Position numbers and translations under genes: made by a program. Positions 36,199 to 50,702 of a stretch of DNA of 64,000 nucleotides are shown here, piece after piece. Each line of letters opens with the position of its first letter. The first letter of the stretch is position 1. The stretch comes from Leptoclinus maculatus (Eukaryota; Chordata; Actinopteri; Perciformes; Stichaeidae): contig JAVDOI010000067.1 of NCBI GenBank assembly GCA_032191485.1, forward strand, positions 380,001 to 444,000. The letters are read 5' to 3'. The notes beneath the pieces are model-generated. The model saw only the letters and a program-made list of their open reading frames with translations, did not search any database and was not told where the DNA came from.

Positions 36199-37539
36199 AA
36201 TTACCTTAGAGGTGTGCCAAGCAGGCATAATGAGTATGTACTCTGCATTAAGCTGCTGAGGACTAATCAAACATGGTGGAGAGCGGACTCTGAAATTCTT
36301 TTTGATCGCTCTCATGAATGCATTTAATTAGTCTCTGCACGTGGCTGCTGGGTCTGATTTTGCTCAGAGTTGATGGCGTCAAGGTAACCTTTGTGCATGT
36401 TTGCCGGAAAGTACTCTTCACACACACATGCACACCTAATATATAAACTGAAGCCACACAACACGGATTAATGAAGAATGAACCAAATGGGGTACAAGTG
36501 GTTTCCTTCAAATGACCATTAGGCCACTTTAAATGTAAACACAGCATTTTGTGTGTTGTGTCTTCACTAATTAGGAAAGCACACGGACAAATGACTCGTT
36601 CTCCGGTTCCTTATTAGTCGTGCATGTTGTTTTCTTTATCTCATAAATCACCATTACGTGCTTGCTAGCCAATTAGGGCTGCTGCCTGGGGCGGGAGTTG
36701 GCATGGAAACCCCCCACGACAGGCCGAGGTGTCGGTAGGGGGCAGGATGTGGTGGGCGATCACAATGTGAATACAACACCAAACAACAACAACATAAACA
36801 GAGTCAAAGAGCATATGGCAGCCCTCGTAGGCGGGACACCATGCAGGGGCACATGACTGGAGGGCGGAACCAGAAGACATTTATAGTCCCCTCCCTCGCC
36901 TTTTACCGCCACACTCAGCGGTCAATAAAAGGAATAGATTACTGGTTGTCACGTTATGCTGAACGTTTTAAGATCCAGAGATTCTCAGCCACTGGAGTTG
37001 TTCTGGGCAGATAGCAGCTCTGATTGTGAAAACACTGGCACAGTGCACGTTAATGTGGAGCAGGTTTGATAATAAACGTCTATTTTTAGAATCACTTCTC
37101 TTACAACAGTCACTATATATATTCTTTATCCTCCTGTAACCTTTTCCTCCTGTTCATGGTTTTGCTTTCTACGGTTCTAATCCGATATTGTTTGTTTGAT
37201 TTGTTCTTTTAATGGCTTATTAAAACATCTGCAGATGAACAGTTTATGAAAAGCAGACATTTGGCTTATTTATTAGTGATGTTGACCAATTTGCATTGTC
37301 CCTGAGAACAAATAGAAAAACGATTTCTTCATTTCTGAAACATCTTTAATACGTGTGTGAAAGTGAACGTGACGATTTCCGACAATTTTGCTGAAAAAGA
37401 GCATGTAGGTCACCCAACCTTCCATGAATGAATGCAGACTGAATAAAGCCAAGGCCATTACAGCTTTGAATGAACGCTTTGAATGGATCTTTTGAATCTA
37501 ATAAAACGTTTTGTACAGACAAACACTTTCCCTTTTAAT
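36199..37539. other. Unique non-coding sequence
   Basis: No gene or repeat is recognised. 36690-36960 is GC-richer and ends near a GGTCAATAAAAGG word, without a supporting frame. Confidence 0.5.
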
Positions 37540-37605
37540 CCCCACTATCACGGGCATCGAAGGGACGCTTGTCTAAAGCAGCTTACGATGATACCGTTAG
37601 TGTAA
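37540..37605. repeat. Possible SINE tail fragment
   Basis: GGGACGCTTGTCTAAAGCAG and CTTACGATGATAC resemble the TTTATCCAAAG..GAtTCTATC block of the SINE at 5.8 kb. The fragment is short and diverged. Confidence 0.3.
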
Positions 37606-37606
37606 G

Positions 37607-37755
37607 TCAATTCAAATTCAGAAGTATGACTGCTTCATCTTGACCTTCATATTCTGGTGTTACTTTAATTGGTATCCACCTCGACTCTGCTTTCTGTACT
37701 GAGGCGCTTTTAAGAAAGGAGAGTCTTGCAAACGGCGCTGAAGAGAACACGTTAC
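37607..37755 (-). CDS. Weak candidate exon
   Basis: On the minus strand a good pyrimidine tract (TTCTTCTGTTTGTGTTC...CTTTAG) precedes an open frame reading NVFSSAPFARLSFLKSASVQ and on to WIPIKVTPEYEG...ILLNLN and a stop at 37607-37609. Possible donors AAA|GTAACA or AAG|GTCAAG lie within it. The peptide looks ordinary, but no family is recognised and nothing nearby supports a gene. Confidence 0.2.
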
Positions 37756-37759
37756 CTAA

Positions 37760-38394
37760 AGAGATGAACACAAACAGAAGAACACGTGCGATATACTTCT
37801 CCAATGGGCCACTGTTGGATGTGTTCTTTGACTCACGTTTGTGTACCTTTGGTGTTAATGCCCAGCGGGACGATCAGAGGGTTACTAGCCGTTTAGGGAT
37901 CTTCTGTTGAAGATTTAAACGATGTAAAGACGGGCATCAGTTGACCGGACGTAGGAAAAGAGCACAGTACCTTCTCTGGGTCAGTAGGAAACTTGCTTTG
38001 TTTCAATTTCTTAGTCATTTTAAGTCAAACTAAACGTATCCAAGTAGCTTGGTTTCCTGTTCCAAACAAAGTCCATTGAAAGCACCATAATCTGGGACAA
38101 ATTACGTTTCCCTCGAAACAAAATTAACAATGCTGTTAAGTGGTACGGGGACGTCATTTAGTTGGCTTCTGTCTTAGTTTCTAGTTGTAAAAGGGCCAGT
38201 TTGTACTTTATATTGTAGGACTTTAGCTGCTGCACTCATCCAGAGGGACTTGATCCATTAACATCGGGAAAAGACTCACCTGATATCTGTATGACGACAC
38301 AGGAAGTAAACATCCCCCATGAAATCAACTACTTGTAGACAAAACAAGTACATTATTAGAGACTACATCCGTCCATAAATAGAGTATAAGGCGA
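37760..38394. other. Unique non-coding sequence
   Basis: Minus-strand donors ATCAG|GTGAGT (edge 38280) and AAAC|GTGAGT (near 37835) occur, but no open acceptor-to-donor segment supports either. Confidence 0.45.
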
Positions 38395-38620
38395 CAGGTA
38401 GCAGCTGGTTAGCTTAGCACAAAGAGTGGAAACAACTAGCATAGTTCTGCTGTACGGTGACAAAAATCCATCTACCAGCTCCTCTAAAGCTCACTAATCT
38501 ACACGTTGTATCTAAATAATACTGTCCGTGTAAAAAGGGTAAATCACAGTTATTTTAATAATTCATGGCGGGTCACGTGTCAGACTGTGGTTGCTCGGCA
38601 ACGGCTTCCCGTCAAGAAAT
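38395..38620 (+). repeat. Family C repeat, 3' part
   Basis: CAGCTGGTTAGCTTAGCAC, GTGGAAACAACTAGC, CTCCTCTAAAGCTCACTAAT and CACAGTTATTTTAAT follow the order of the fish repeat I recall. It ends near GTTGCTCGGCAACGGC, itself an RFX-like half-site pair. Confidence 0.65.
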
Positions 38621-39412
38621 AGCGTGACACATGAATTAGCTTCAGAAGTGCTGGTAGTAGATTGTTGTGAGGGCTTGATGGAGCCAAGCTGTTTCCAGTC
38701 TTTTGTAATAAGATAAACTCACCGGCTGCTGGCTTCAGCTTCACATGCACAGATAGGAGAGTGCATCCGTTTCTCATTGAACTCTCCGGCAGAATGCTAA
38801 TAAGCACATACCATATTTTGAAGTCTAAATCATCCAGCGTGCGTTTGTTGAATGTGTTCAGCCCCCTCTCCCTCCCTGCAGAGCCCATTGTGTGGGGCAC
38901 AATAATCCACGGCTTTTGGGATTGAGATACAATACAATCGCTTCCTTCTACTGTTACGTGTACATATGGACCATGAATGAACATACACACACTCACACAA
39001 CAATCACCCCAGGGCATCATTTTCACACATTTGTGATTTGCATAATACTCCTTCAAAGGGCTGATTGTTGGCTGATTGGCCACAGCGCCCCTCCGTCGGT
39101 TTAATCATTCATCTGGATGACCTGCACTTAATGGGGTTGGCTCAGCCAATGATACGCTTCGCCACTCGTAACGGCGGCCCCGCGCCCGTTATCCAATCGG
39201 TGGACCGGCAGGAGTCGGGTTTTCGCTAACTGGTGACATACGGAAGATGTGATCCAATCGTTCCAGCCATCATCGCTCAACATGAGGGAACTGTGACAGC
39301 GAGGCAGAGCACAGTAGTTCAGCGGGCCGAGCATTATCAGCCAGCCGCTGCAGGTTGTCTAGTTTTTTAACCTTCTTCATGGCTTTTCAAATTCACTGCG
39401 AGATAAACTCCG

Positions 39413-39414
<2 letters not shown>
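38621..39414. other. Unique, CNE-like sequence
   Basis: Non-repetitive. A 167-codon minus-strand open frame covers 38580-39083 but begins inside family C sequence, and an ORF of this length is expected about once by chance in a window this size. Confidence 0.4.

Positions 39415-39463
<49 letters not shown>
39415..39463. repeat. (CA)n microsatellite
   Basis: About 24 CA units ending in GCGCG. Confidence 0.95.
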
Positions 39464-39465
<2 letters not shown>

Positions 39466-39624
39466 GCGTTTTACAGGATTTAAACCAGCAGATTCAGCTA
39501 TGATCTCTTTCATTTAGCTGTTTACTGCAGGTAATATCCAGATGTTGCCTGTTCTTTCAGCTTAGCGATGCTGCCTGGAGGATTCATTCCAGCCGTGCCA
39601 TGAATTCCCATGTTATGAACACTG

Positions 39625-39638
39625 GTTGCTGTGGCAAC
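39625..39638. promoter_or_regulatory. RFX X-box-like site
   Basis: GTTGCTGTGGCAAC differs from the palindrome at 79-92 at its central bases only. A further half-site, GTGGTAACC, lies 6 bp downstream. It sits in non-repetitive sequence, so it is not derived from a recognised repeat. Confidence 0.4.
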
Positions 39639-39775
39639 TCATGTGGTAACCAGGCAGCTATTAAGACATAATCCTCCAATATTCATTCCAGCATGTTTAT
39701 AATCTGCATCATTGCACTACTGTAATGTTGTTTACAGTGTAAAGGGTCTGATTTATAGGCATATTGCTTTTCCTA

Positions 39776-39874
39776 TACATACATATATACATACAGTACA
39801 TATATATATACATACAGTACATACATATATACATACAGTACATACATATATACATACAGTACATACATATATAC
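39776..39874. repeat. AT-rich 21-bp minisatellite
   Basis: GTACATACATATATACATAC plus A repeats with spacing exactly 21 bp (G at 39796, 39817, 39838 and 39859). It is flanked by partial units. Confidence 0.9.
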
Positions 39875-39879
39875 TTTGA

Positions 39880-41784
39880 TCCTAGCTGTATTTTTATATT
39901 GGCTTATATTTATATAAGAAAAACAGTCAAATCCCAGTTACGTGTACTCATACCTGGCCTATAGCTGATTCTGATTATCCAGTTTGCCTTCGTTTAATTA
40001 TTGTTCCACTAGTAAATGTTTCATTTAGTGCAGTTGTGTCAATAACCATTATATAAAAGCCATTACGCCCCGAAGGAAGCCGTTTGCCATGATTATAGGG
40101 GGGGTAGCAGCTGTTATTTGCCACACCATTTTTACCCATAATCAGAAGGAGCGGTGCCTCGTTGGGGGTTTATTGGTAACAGCCAGACTCCGTGTCTTAA
40201 AATGAATTGCTCCATTTCTATTACCGTGGTGCTCAACACTCTGGGAAGACTGACACTTCTGCAGAATATGTTGTAAAAATGACGGCCCAGTTTATAGCCT
40301 CGCTCCACTTGTTCCTAAGTCCTTGAGCAGCTGTAGTCCATTATACAGTGGGGTTCATACAGCACTAGTAGGCGATGGAGAGGAGTTTAATTTAGCATCT
40401 CGAGGCATACACCGCCGGAAAGATTCAATTTCCCCTTCAAGCTTTTTTAATAAATACATTTTCTTGATACATTATGCACAGATAGCAACTTTAATATCGC
40501 CCCGGACACCGACTCCAATTTGACAGGAGAGTCAGTGAACGGCTTTGGGGATTGACAGAAGAGTTTTGTGGGGGCGGTGAAATTGGAGCCGTGCTATCAT
40601 GAATGGCCTTAATCCAGTAGTCCTCTCAGGACAGCCATGTAACGGACAGAGAGGACTTCACGGTGGATTCACTCACATGAATCCTCCGGGTATGTCGTGG
40701 TGTACAGCTCCGTACCTGCAGTTTCTCTGTTTCCTTCTTTACAAGTTAATAGATTCACACCAGACTCACCGCCGCACACCGCTGCATTCACCCTACTGTT
40801 CAATTATGCTTGCGAGTTAATTATACTTAGTTCCTGGATTAATTTGACTTGTCTCGGTCATGCAGCAGCAAATTAAATTCATGCTTGTTGTTCTTTTTGT
40901 GTCAACGTTGTACTGAAAGTCGGGGGTGTAGTGCTGCAGTCGTTACAGCTGCTCAGTGGATTTCACGACTTTAGACCCGTTGGATCACAGTAAAGAACTC
41001 GTATTGTTTACATTCCATGTATGATACATTAATGTTAATGTGCATTCCTCTTTACTTGATGCATTGTTTCCATTTAGTTGGTCATGAGCGGTGTTGTGTG
41101 TTTGAGAGGGCGGTTTGTTTGCAGTGTAGCAAAAGGTTAAACACCTTCTGAGTTAATATTAACAACCATTTATCTGTAACAAGCGGAGCCGGCTGAGAGC
41201 GGCACTTTAAACGTGACTTAAATTTCATTGACAGGGAGTTTTTTCATCCAGGAAATGAGCATTTATAGCAAATGTCCACACAGTAACTTCCCCTTAATAA
41301 TACACCCACACATGAAGATCAGATGTTAGCCGACAATATGAACATCTCTGAAGCATGAAGAGGAGGTCGGGGTGAGCTGCTGGAGCACACTACACTGGCA
41401 TGGGGGCATCTGTAGATCTGGGTTCAGGTCTGTTCAGATCAGACGCAAATGATTTGTGTGAATAAATCGCACATTAACAAAAAAAAAATCTGAATACGAA
41501 ACTTTTTGCAGTGTTTTTTTTCCACATCTGTTTAGATTTCTGTGAATTTCGGATTCCTACAATGAAAGACTGTTGATTCAGTCACATAACAATATGGATA
41601 TTGAGCTTATATTAGTGTCCTCTTTGATAAACAGAGGAAAGATTATGACCGAGCGTCGCGATCAGTGTCATCGCACTTCATGAAATAGTTACGAAATGCA
41701 ATCTATTGTATGTCCAATGAGTCAGCTGGGATCCTTTTACACGATTGACACACAAATTAAACACATCTGTGTGACTATGCAAAG
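39880..41784. other. Long unique block, CNE-like
   Basis: Nearly two kilobases without recognisable repeats, microsatellites or coding frames, rich in TTAAT/AATTA words. This is typical of conserved regulatory deserts, but conservation must be tested. Confidence 0.4.
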
Positions 41785-41870
41785 GTCAGAGCTAGTGACC
41801 GTAGTACATATTGAGAATGGTCCAAAGAAACACTGGACTTTCAACCACTGTGTCCCAAAGTGAATGAATG
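41785..41870 (+). repeat. Family B repeat, 5' fragment
   Basis: AGCTAGTGACCGTAGTACAT and AAACACTGGACTTTCAACC match the 5' blocks of family B copy 1. Confidence 0.6.
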
Positions 41871-42538
41871 ATGAAAACCGGTGCAATGAAGCTCAGAATT
41901 TATACTCAATACGACCAGGAACAGTCTCGCACACTTGGAATAATGAGTCCGTCTCCAGTGTGTAGAGTTGAGTCTGGCTTTATTATAATAAAAACTACTT
42001 ATGAATCGATGAAAAAAAGGAAAATGCCAGCGAATAAACTTGGATACTTGTCTTGGAAAGAGCTTTCACATATTTTTCTGTCTTGTATATGTATATAAAT
42101 GAAAGCGATGAGCTTTTGACGACTACTCCTGTGCATCGGTGTAATGTATTTGTGTTATTATTGATGTGTCACTGCTGTGCACTATAGCCCCTGTGCTGTG
42201 AGTGACAGTGCATTTCCGTGCATTGCATCACACTGCAGAGCCACAGAGCGCTTGACGACATGCTGCTGGGTAAACACTGCTGTCACCCGCTGAGCGTGGA
42301 CTCCTGCTTCTCACCGGAGCAAACACAAGTTACTCCGAGACGGTGGGGACAGTGAGTCTGCAAATCTACTCTGCGTTTCAGACCTTTAACGCCGCACTGC
42401 ATCACGCTCCGAGAAAATAGAGGCCAGCGGAGGTGAGAGATCTGCACAGAATGAACACACCCGGAATAACACAAAGGTATCAGCGAACCAACTGTTCTAT
42501 TCTTGTGTGCCTTCTTACCGCAGCATTTCCGTCCTGTT

Positions 42539-42541
<3 letters not shown>
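41871..42541. other. Unique non-coding sequence
   Basis: Donor-like ACAGTGAGT (about 42350) and GGAGGTGAGAG (about 42430) are seen on the + strand, without supporting acceptor and frame. Confidence 0.45.

Positions 42542-42595
<54 letters not shown>
42542..42595. repeat. (CA)27 microsatellite
   Basis: Perfect CA array, first of three long dinucleotide arrays in 600 bp. Confidence 0.97.
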
Positions 42596-42597
<2 letters not shown>

Positions 42598-42712
42598 ATG
42601 TGCCAGCTCAGATATCCCACCTATAGGGAGACAGAGGAGAGCGTCGAGGGACAAGCAGCCGGCCCACCCTGGGGCCATTTGTTTTATGTGTCTCTTTCTC
42701 TTTCACTGTCCA

Positions 42713-42842
<130 letters not shown>

Positions 42843-42975
42843 TGTGCTCGTTGTGAGCCATTGTAAATGATAGCATCAGCTAAATGTAAATCATATGTAC
42901 ACATTTGTGTCTATATGCATGTCTGCAGTACTGGGCCCCGGAGGGAAAAGTGTCAGCACATGTCCTGCTGAGTAG

Positions 42976-46208
<3,233 letters not shown>

Positions 46209-46278
46209 GGGGAGGAGGGGAGGAGAGGGGAGGAGAGGGGAGGAGGGGAGGAGGGGAGGAGGGGAGGAGGGCGGGGAG
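46209..46278 (+). repeat. G-rich tandem array, G-quadruplex-prone
   Basis: Tandem GGGGAGGA units, two of them extended to GGGGAGGAGA, ending in GGGCGGGGAG. Many GGGG blocks with short loops on the + strand fit the G-quadruplex pattern. Confidence 0.85.
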
Positions 46279-48374
46279 CGAAGGACATTAAAAGCTGAAG
46301 GGATAAACAAAGGGAGGAGGATCGAAGAGGTGATGACTGGTGAGGAAGGTGTAGTATAAGGCGTGAAGAGGTGGCTGGATTATTCAGTTGTGTCAGCCTG
46401 ACATGACCTGAGTGATCAAACAAGATGTGTTTATTTGTGTGTGAAGAAGTGTTGTTTTGTGTCTCTCCTGGTCACAGTACAGGCCTGTGTGCATCATTAG
46501 TAACGGAGAGAACAAGAGGTCGAAGGGAGCAAAGAGGAGTGTGGGATGATTCTTGTTGCTGCGCAACTCAGAGACGCCAGCGGATACGCATTAGCTGGGT
46601 AGCCTCTTAGAGAGAGAGAGAGGAAAGGTTAATGGCACTGGGAATTAAAAAAATGGGCAATAAAGAGCGAACAAGATGTGTGTGCAGGTGAATCGGGAGA
46701 TGGATGGAGGTTCTTATGGTCTCATCTGAAGGATCCACCTGCAGTATGTGGTGCTGTTTATGTACGCACAGTATAGCCACAAACATGTCCCGAACAAAAG
46801 GCTCAACACATCGGAGGCAACAGGCCACACACAGTACCAGTACTCCTCTTACTCACACGTTGGCGCGTGTATCGGCCGATAATGTTCTCTATAGTTTAGA
46901 GAGTATTATAGATCCTCTATATAGAGATGATACTGACAGAGGGGCGGGGCTCCGAGAAAAACATCGCAATTACGAATCCGTCTCCTACTTCAGCACCACG
47001 GACAGCGCCTTGGATTTAGCAATTCACAGCACAGTTAAGCTACTCGTATCTCAAACTACTTCGTATACGTGAAGCACAAAACATAAACAGACATTTTGAC
47101 TTGTCGCACCAGCACAGGTGTTAGTTATCAAATTAACGATGGCTCTGTTTCATTTAAGCTCCCAATAGATTTTGACTCGTCATAGCAAGAGAAGCACAGG
47201 GGAAACAGGTTTTTATTAACGATGGCTCAGGTCCATCAAGACTACTCCTCAACAGAGAGCCAGCATGCACAACAGCAGGCACCTGGAACTGGCTTTAACC
47301 TGAATGGAATGCAGTTTGTTTTTTACTCCTGTGCTTTTCCTGCTAGGACAGGCCAACATGTCTGCTGTGAAACTCTACAGTCAGCACGCACAACCAGGGC
47401 CCTACATCAGTGTTGTTAGTAATTACATGCTGTCAAAATGTTTGCTGTAGAAAAAGTTAGTTCTGCATGTGTGCATAGCCAAGTGGTTTTCATGGCTCTA
47501 ATCAGATTTACTCCACCACACATAAAATAATACCTCCAAAGCCAACATTCTCTGTCTCTCCTCCCACCTCGTCGGTGTCTTCCTCGCACCGCCCTCTTCC
47601 ATATCTGGCCCATTTTGTTTGCCATGCTAATCTAGCGTTTCATCGGCAGTAAGCCAGCGTTTGGCTGATTATAATGGTGTTGTAATTAGCTGATTAGCGA
47701 TGGAGAGAGCTCGTTAAGGATCCTAGCCAGACGAGAGGACACTTGATCAGATAATTATAAACGTGTGTGTGTTTGAATACTGATACGAGTTATAATGCCA
47801 CCGTGAGAACACTCTGAAGATGAAGCCACTACAGCGGTTCAATGTGTTTAGTGTTTTACATCCTCTCTGTTTTCTGTTCCTAGTTTAGTGTTCAACATAT
47901 TTGTCTACATTCTTTCCTCCTTTCAGGGGAAAATGTTTCCTCAAAGCCCGTCGGGTTTCCATTCTTTCGCCCACACAGTTCCTTCGGTTTCTTCCGTCTC
48001 ACTTTCAGTTTATCACTTGTTTGCACAAGAAGACAAAACTTAATCCCTTAAAACATCCCGAGACATTACTTCTGTGGCCTACAACTACGTCCAATGAGGA
48101 AAGTTAACTTGCTGCTGCTCGGAGCCGTTCTCGCTGTGCGTCTCCAGATGTTTCTCGTCTCCCTGTTGAGGCTGCAGCAACGTAAAGCCTGTAATGCTGG
48201 TGTACTCTGTGGGCTTATGAATGCTTTTGTATATATATACGTGAGTAATGAACGTGGTGTAGAATTACAAGGTGTTTAATGAACTGCTGCAGATATTTGT
48301 GTTGACATTGACATCCTCGAACTGAAGGGAAGTCATTCGAGATTGAGAAATGTGATGCTATCTGCTTTCCTGCT
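46279..48374. other. Unique non-coding sequence with homeodomain-type cores
   Basis: TGTAATTAGCTGATTAGCG at about 47681-47699 holds TAATTA and GATTA cores. No gene is recognised. The 122-codon + strand frame starting at about 46704 lacks splice or homology support. Confidence 0.45.
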
Positions 48375-48390
48375 GGGGGGGGGGGGGGGG
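48375..48390. repeat. poly(G) run, 16 bases
   Basis: Sixteen consecutive G. Confidence 0.9.
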
Positions 48391-49979
48391 CATCTTTATT
48401 ACATCCATTATTCTCTAATTGTCACTATTCTTTAGCTCACAGGGATGTTTCAACAGAGAGGTTTATATTTCCTCTTCAGAATATCAAATCATTTCCTATT
48501 TGAATTTAAAGGTACTTTACACGACACGTTGTCGATTAGATTCTAGAGATGATATGTCACCAATACGTACCAATAACAATAATGATGGTCTGCGTGTAGA
48601 AAGGTTTAATCGAGCAGTTTGTACACACACACCTGAGAAGAGGTCACCTGTGTGGTAGGACTGGGACGATAAACTCATCTCCTGATTTGAGATGCATCTA
48701 GACCATGGGGACAAAGTTCAACCATCCACCAAGAAATACTTTTACCTTGAAAAATCTATAAAGTGATGAAGTAAAAAACGACTTCCTCCCGCTGAATTTC
48801 ATCTTTTTTTTCTCCAAATCTTACCCCTCAACTCATTTGAATATGCAGCGCTGCTTACTTTGGAAAATATATATTTTTTGCTGAATGCCTTAAATGTTAT
48901 CAATGTTATCACAGATTATGATTCAATTATTAGATTATTGGATTAAATACTCAAGACAATACATGGAAGCTTTAGACCCAATTGAAAATCCTGAGGAAGT
49001 TTGTGCTGTACACAATGTGTATTTAACCCCCCCCCCGTAGCTGGGAGAAATACTGTTAAAATATAAATGAATAAACTTACAACGTTAAACTCCTCAGCGC
49101 TGACATCACACTGAGCTCAGCATGGCTGTGAACAGAGCGGGTCTGTTTCATTAACAAGTCTCAAAGTGTTAGTGAGAGATGTATCCCATAGACGCAGCAT
49201 GTACAACACGAACCCACGAGGAAGTGAAGAGGCCGCGCTCCCATCCGGCCGTACATTATTTGTGAGCCCACCGGTTGAAACGTGAAGAACGTTCCCGCTG
49301 GCTTTTGTTCCCGGCTCAAGAAGCATCGCTCATCCGCTGTAGGGGAGTCACAGCCATCCACTTATTTCTCATCAGGAAACAAAAGGAGCCGTTCCCTTGA
49401 ACCGAAGCCTCCCACTCCGCATTCATAATGATGGATTATGGCATCAGATTGATGACGATGGCTGTCTGAAGGGTATTTAGAAGCATTTCAAACTAAATGG
49501 GGATCCTGTGAGCAGCTGAGGGTGTCTTGATTTTGGAACAGACCGTTTATAACTCACCGGCGTTCTGAACAGACTGCTCGCCCAGATGCGTCCTGACGTC
49601 GCTCTCCGTCTCCATTTAGAATAAAGCGCCACGATAACCTCGCTGGGCGAAGTCTGATAAGTTGATGCTTGTGGTTGTCGTGCAGTGTCGTGTGTATTGG
49701 ATGTGTTGAAGTGAGGTTGTACAGAGTACCTCTCCATCGTCAGTATAGGAAACATCCTATAACAGACCAGCACAGCTTCACCTTCGAAGGTCCTTTGGGT
49801 AAACATGTTCTTTTCCACACTGTAACAATGCTGTCATTCATATAATGTGTGTACAAACACATACAAATGACAGCGTAAATATTGCAGTATTTATTCCCCT
49901 GTAGTGTTTCATCATTTGCTGACATGAAGACCGTTTCCCCGCAGAGATTAATCTTCACTTGTCCAACATCATACATTAA
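48391..49979. other. Unique non-coding sequence
   Basis: A run of ten C is at 49027-49036. No gene or repeat is recognised. Confidence 0.5.
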
Positions 49980-50003
49980 CCACACACACACACACACACA
50001 CAC
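49980..50003. repeat. (CA)n microsatellite
   Basis: About twelve CA units. Confidence 0.95.
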
Positions 50004-50067
50004 TGAAAGCACCCTGAGAGATGGAAAGCCAATAGCACCCAGAGGGGGTTCTTTGATCCCTGTGAAG

Positions 50068-50096
<29 letters not shown>
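50068..50096. repeat. poly(C) run, 29 bases
   Basis: Twenty-nine consecutive C, the longest homopolymer in the window. It could form an i-motif, or a G-quadruplex on the other strand, and its length is doubtful in any short-read assembly. Confidence 0.9.
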
Positions 50097-50098
<2 letters not shown>

Positions 50099-50387
50099 GT
50101 GCTTTCGTAGAATCACTTCCACATCATGTTGTCCTGACCTCACCAATTAGAGAGGAAATTGAAAAACTGACCCGATCGGTGTGAGGATGGGCGTATTTTG
50201 ATGTTCCTGACTGAGCCAATTAACTTGAAGTGAGCACCCATGGGAGCAGAGAGAAGACCCCGGGACACATCACACATCATGAAGGCTCAAACTCTGCAGT
50301 ATAAACGTTTACAGTGTGCCTCGGATCTATATAGGAATGCAACTTTTACCATTGTGCACGTGTTGGTTTTCTTCTGTCTTTGTGACA

Positions 50388-50390
<3 letters not shown>

Positions 50391-50450
<60 letters not shown>
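50391..50450. repeat. (CA)30 microsatellite
   Basis: Sixty bases of perfect CA. Confidence 0.97.
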
Positions 50451-50452
<2 letters not shown>

Positions 50453-50630
50453 CAACCTGCTGCAGAAATCCTTTCCACTTTGCATCGCCGTGCATCCTGC
50501 GGGTCTATATCTGATGGAGCTGGAATACATTAAAATGCAGCCCTGCTTTACCCCGTCGGATATCCGACCGCACCTCCCCTCGCCAAAACACACACATTGC
50601 CATGCCTACTGCTCCTTCTCCCCTTGGCAG

Positions 50631-50702
50631 GGAACTCTTTTCCTCACCCTGCGTTTTTGTGGAGCAAGCAGCTCGGCTGATGTTTGGCTCCCTTCCGCTG
50701 CG
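50631..50702 (+). CDS. Candidate 72-nt internal exon, gene unknown
   Basis: A strong acceptor, with a pyrimidine-rich CTACTGCTCCTTCTCCCC then TTGGCAG, and a strong donor, GCTGCG|GTGAGT, bound exactly 72 nt. Two frames are open across the whole segment. The first reads GTLFLTLRFCGASSSADVWL. The second reads ELFSSPCVFVEQAARLMFG. Because the length is a multiple of three it could be a cassette exon. The frame and gene cannot be decided, and the + strand sense is opposite to the 25-kb candidates. Confidence 0.3.

Noticed and set aside
38580..39083. 167-codon minus-strand open frame, the longest outside tandem repeats
   Set aside because: It runs into family C repeat sequence at its 3' end, has no recognisable domain, and one frame of this length is expected by chance. 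The internal donor CAGCCG|GTGAGT near 38718 has no convincing acceptor.
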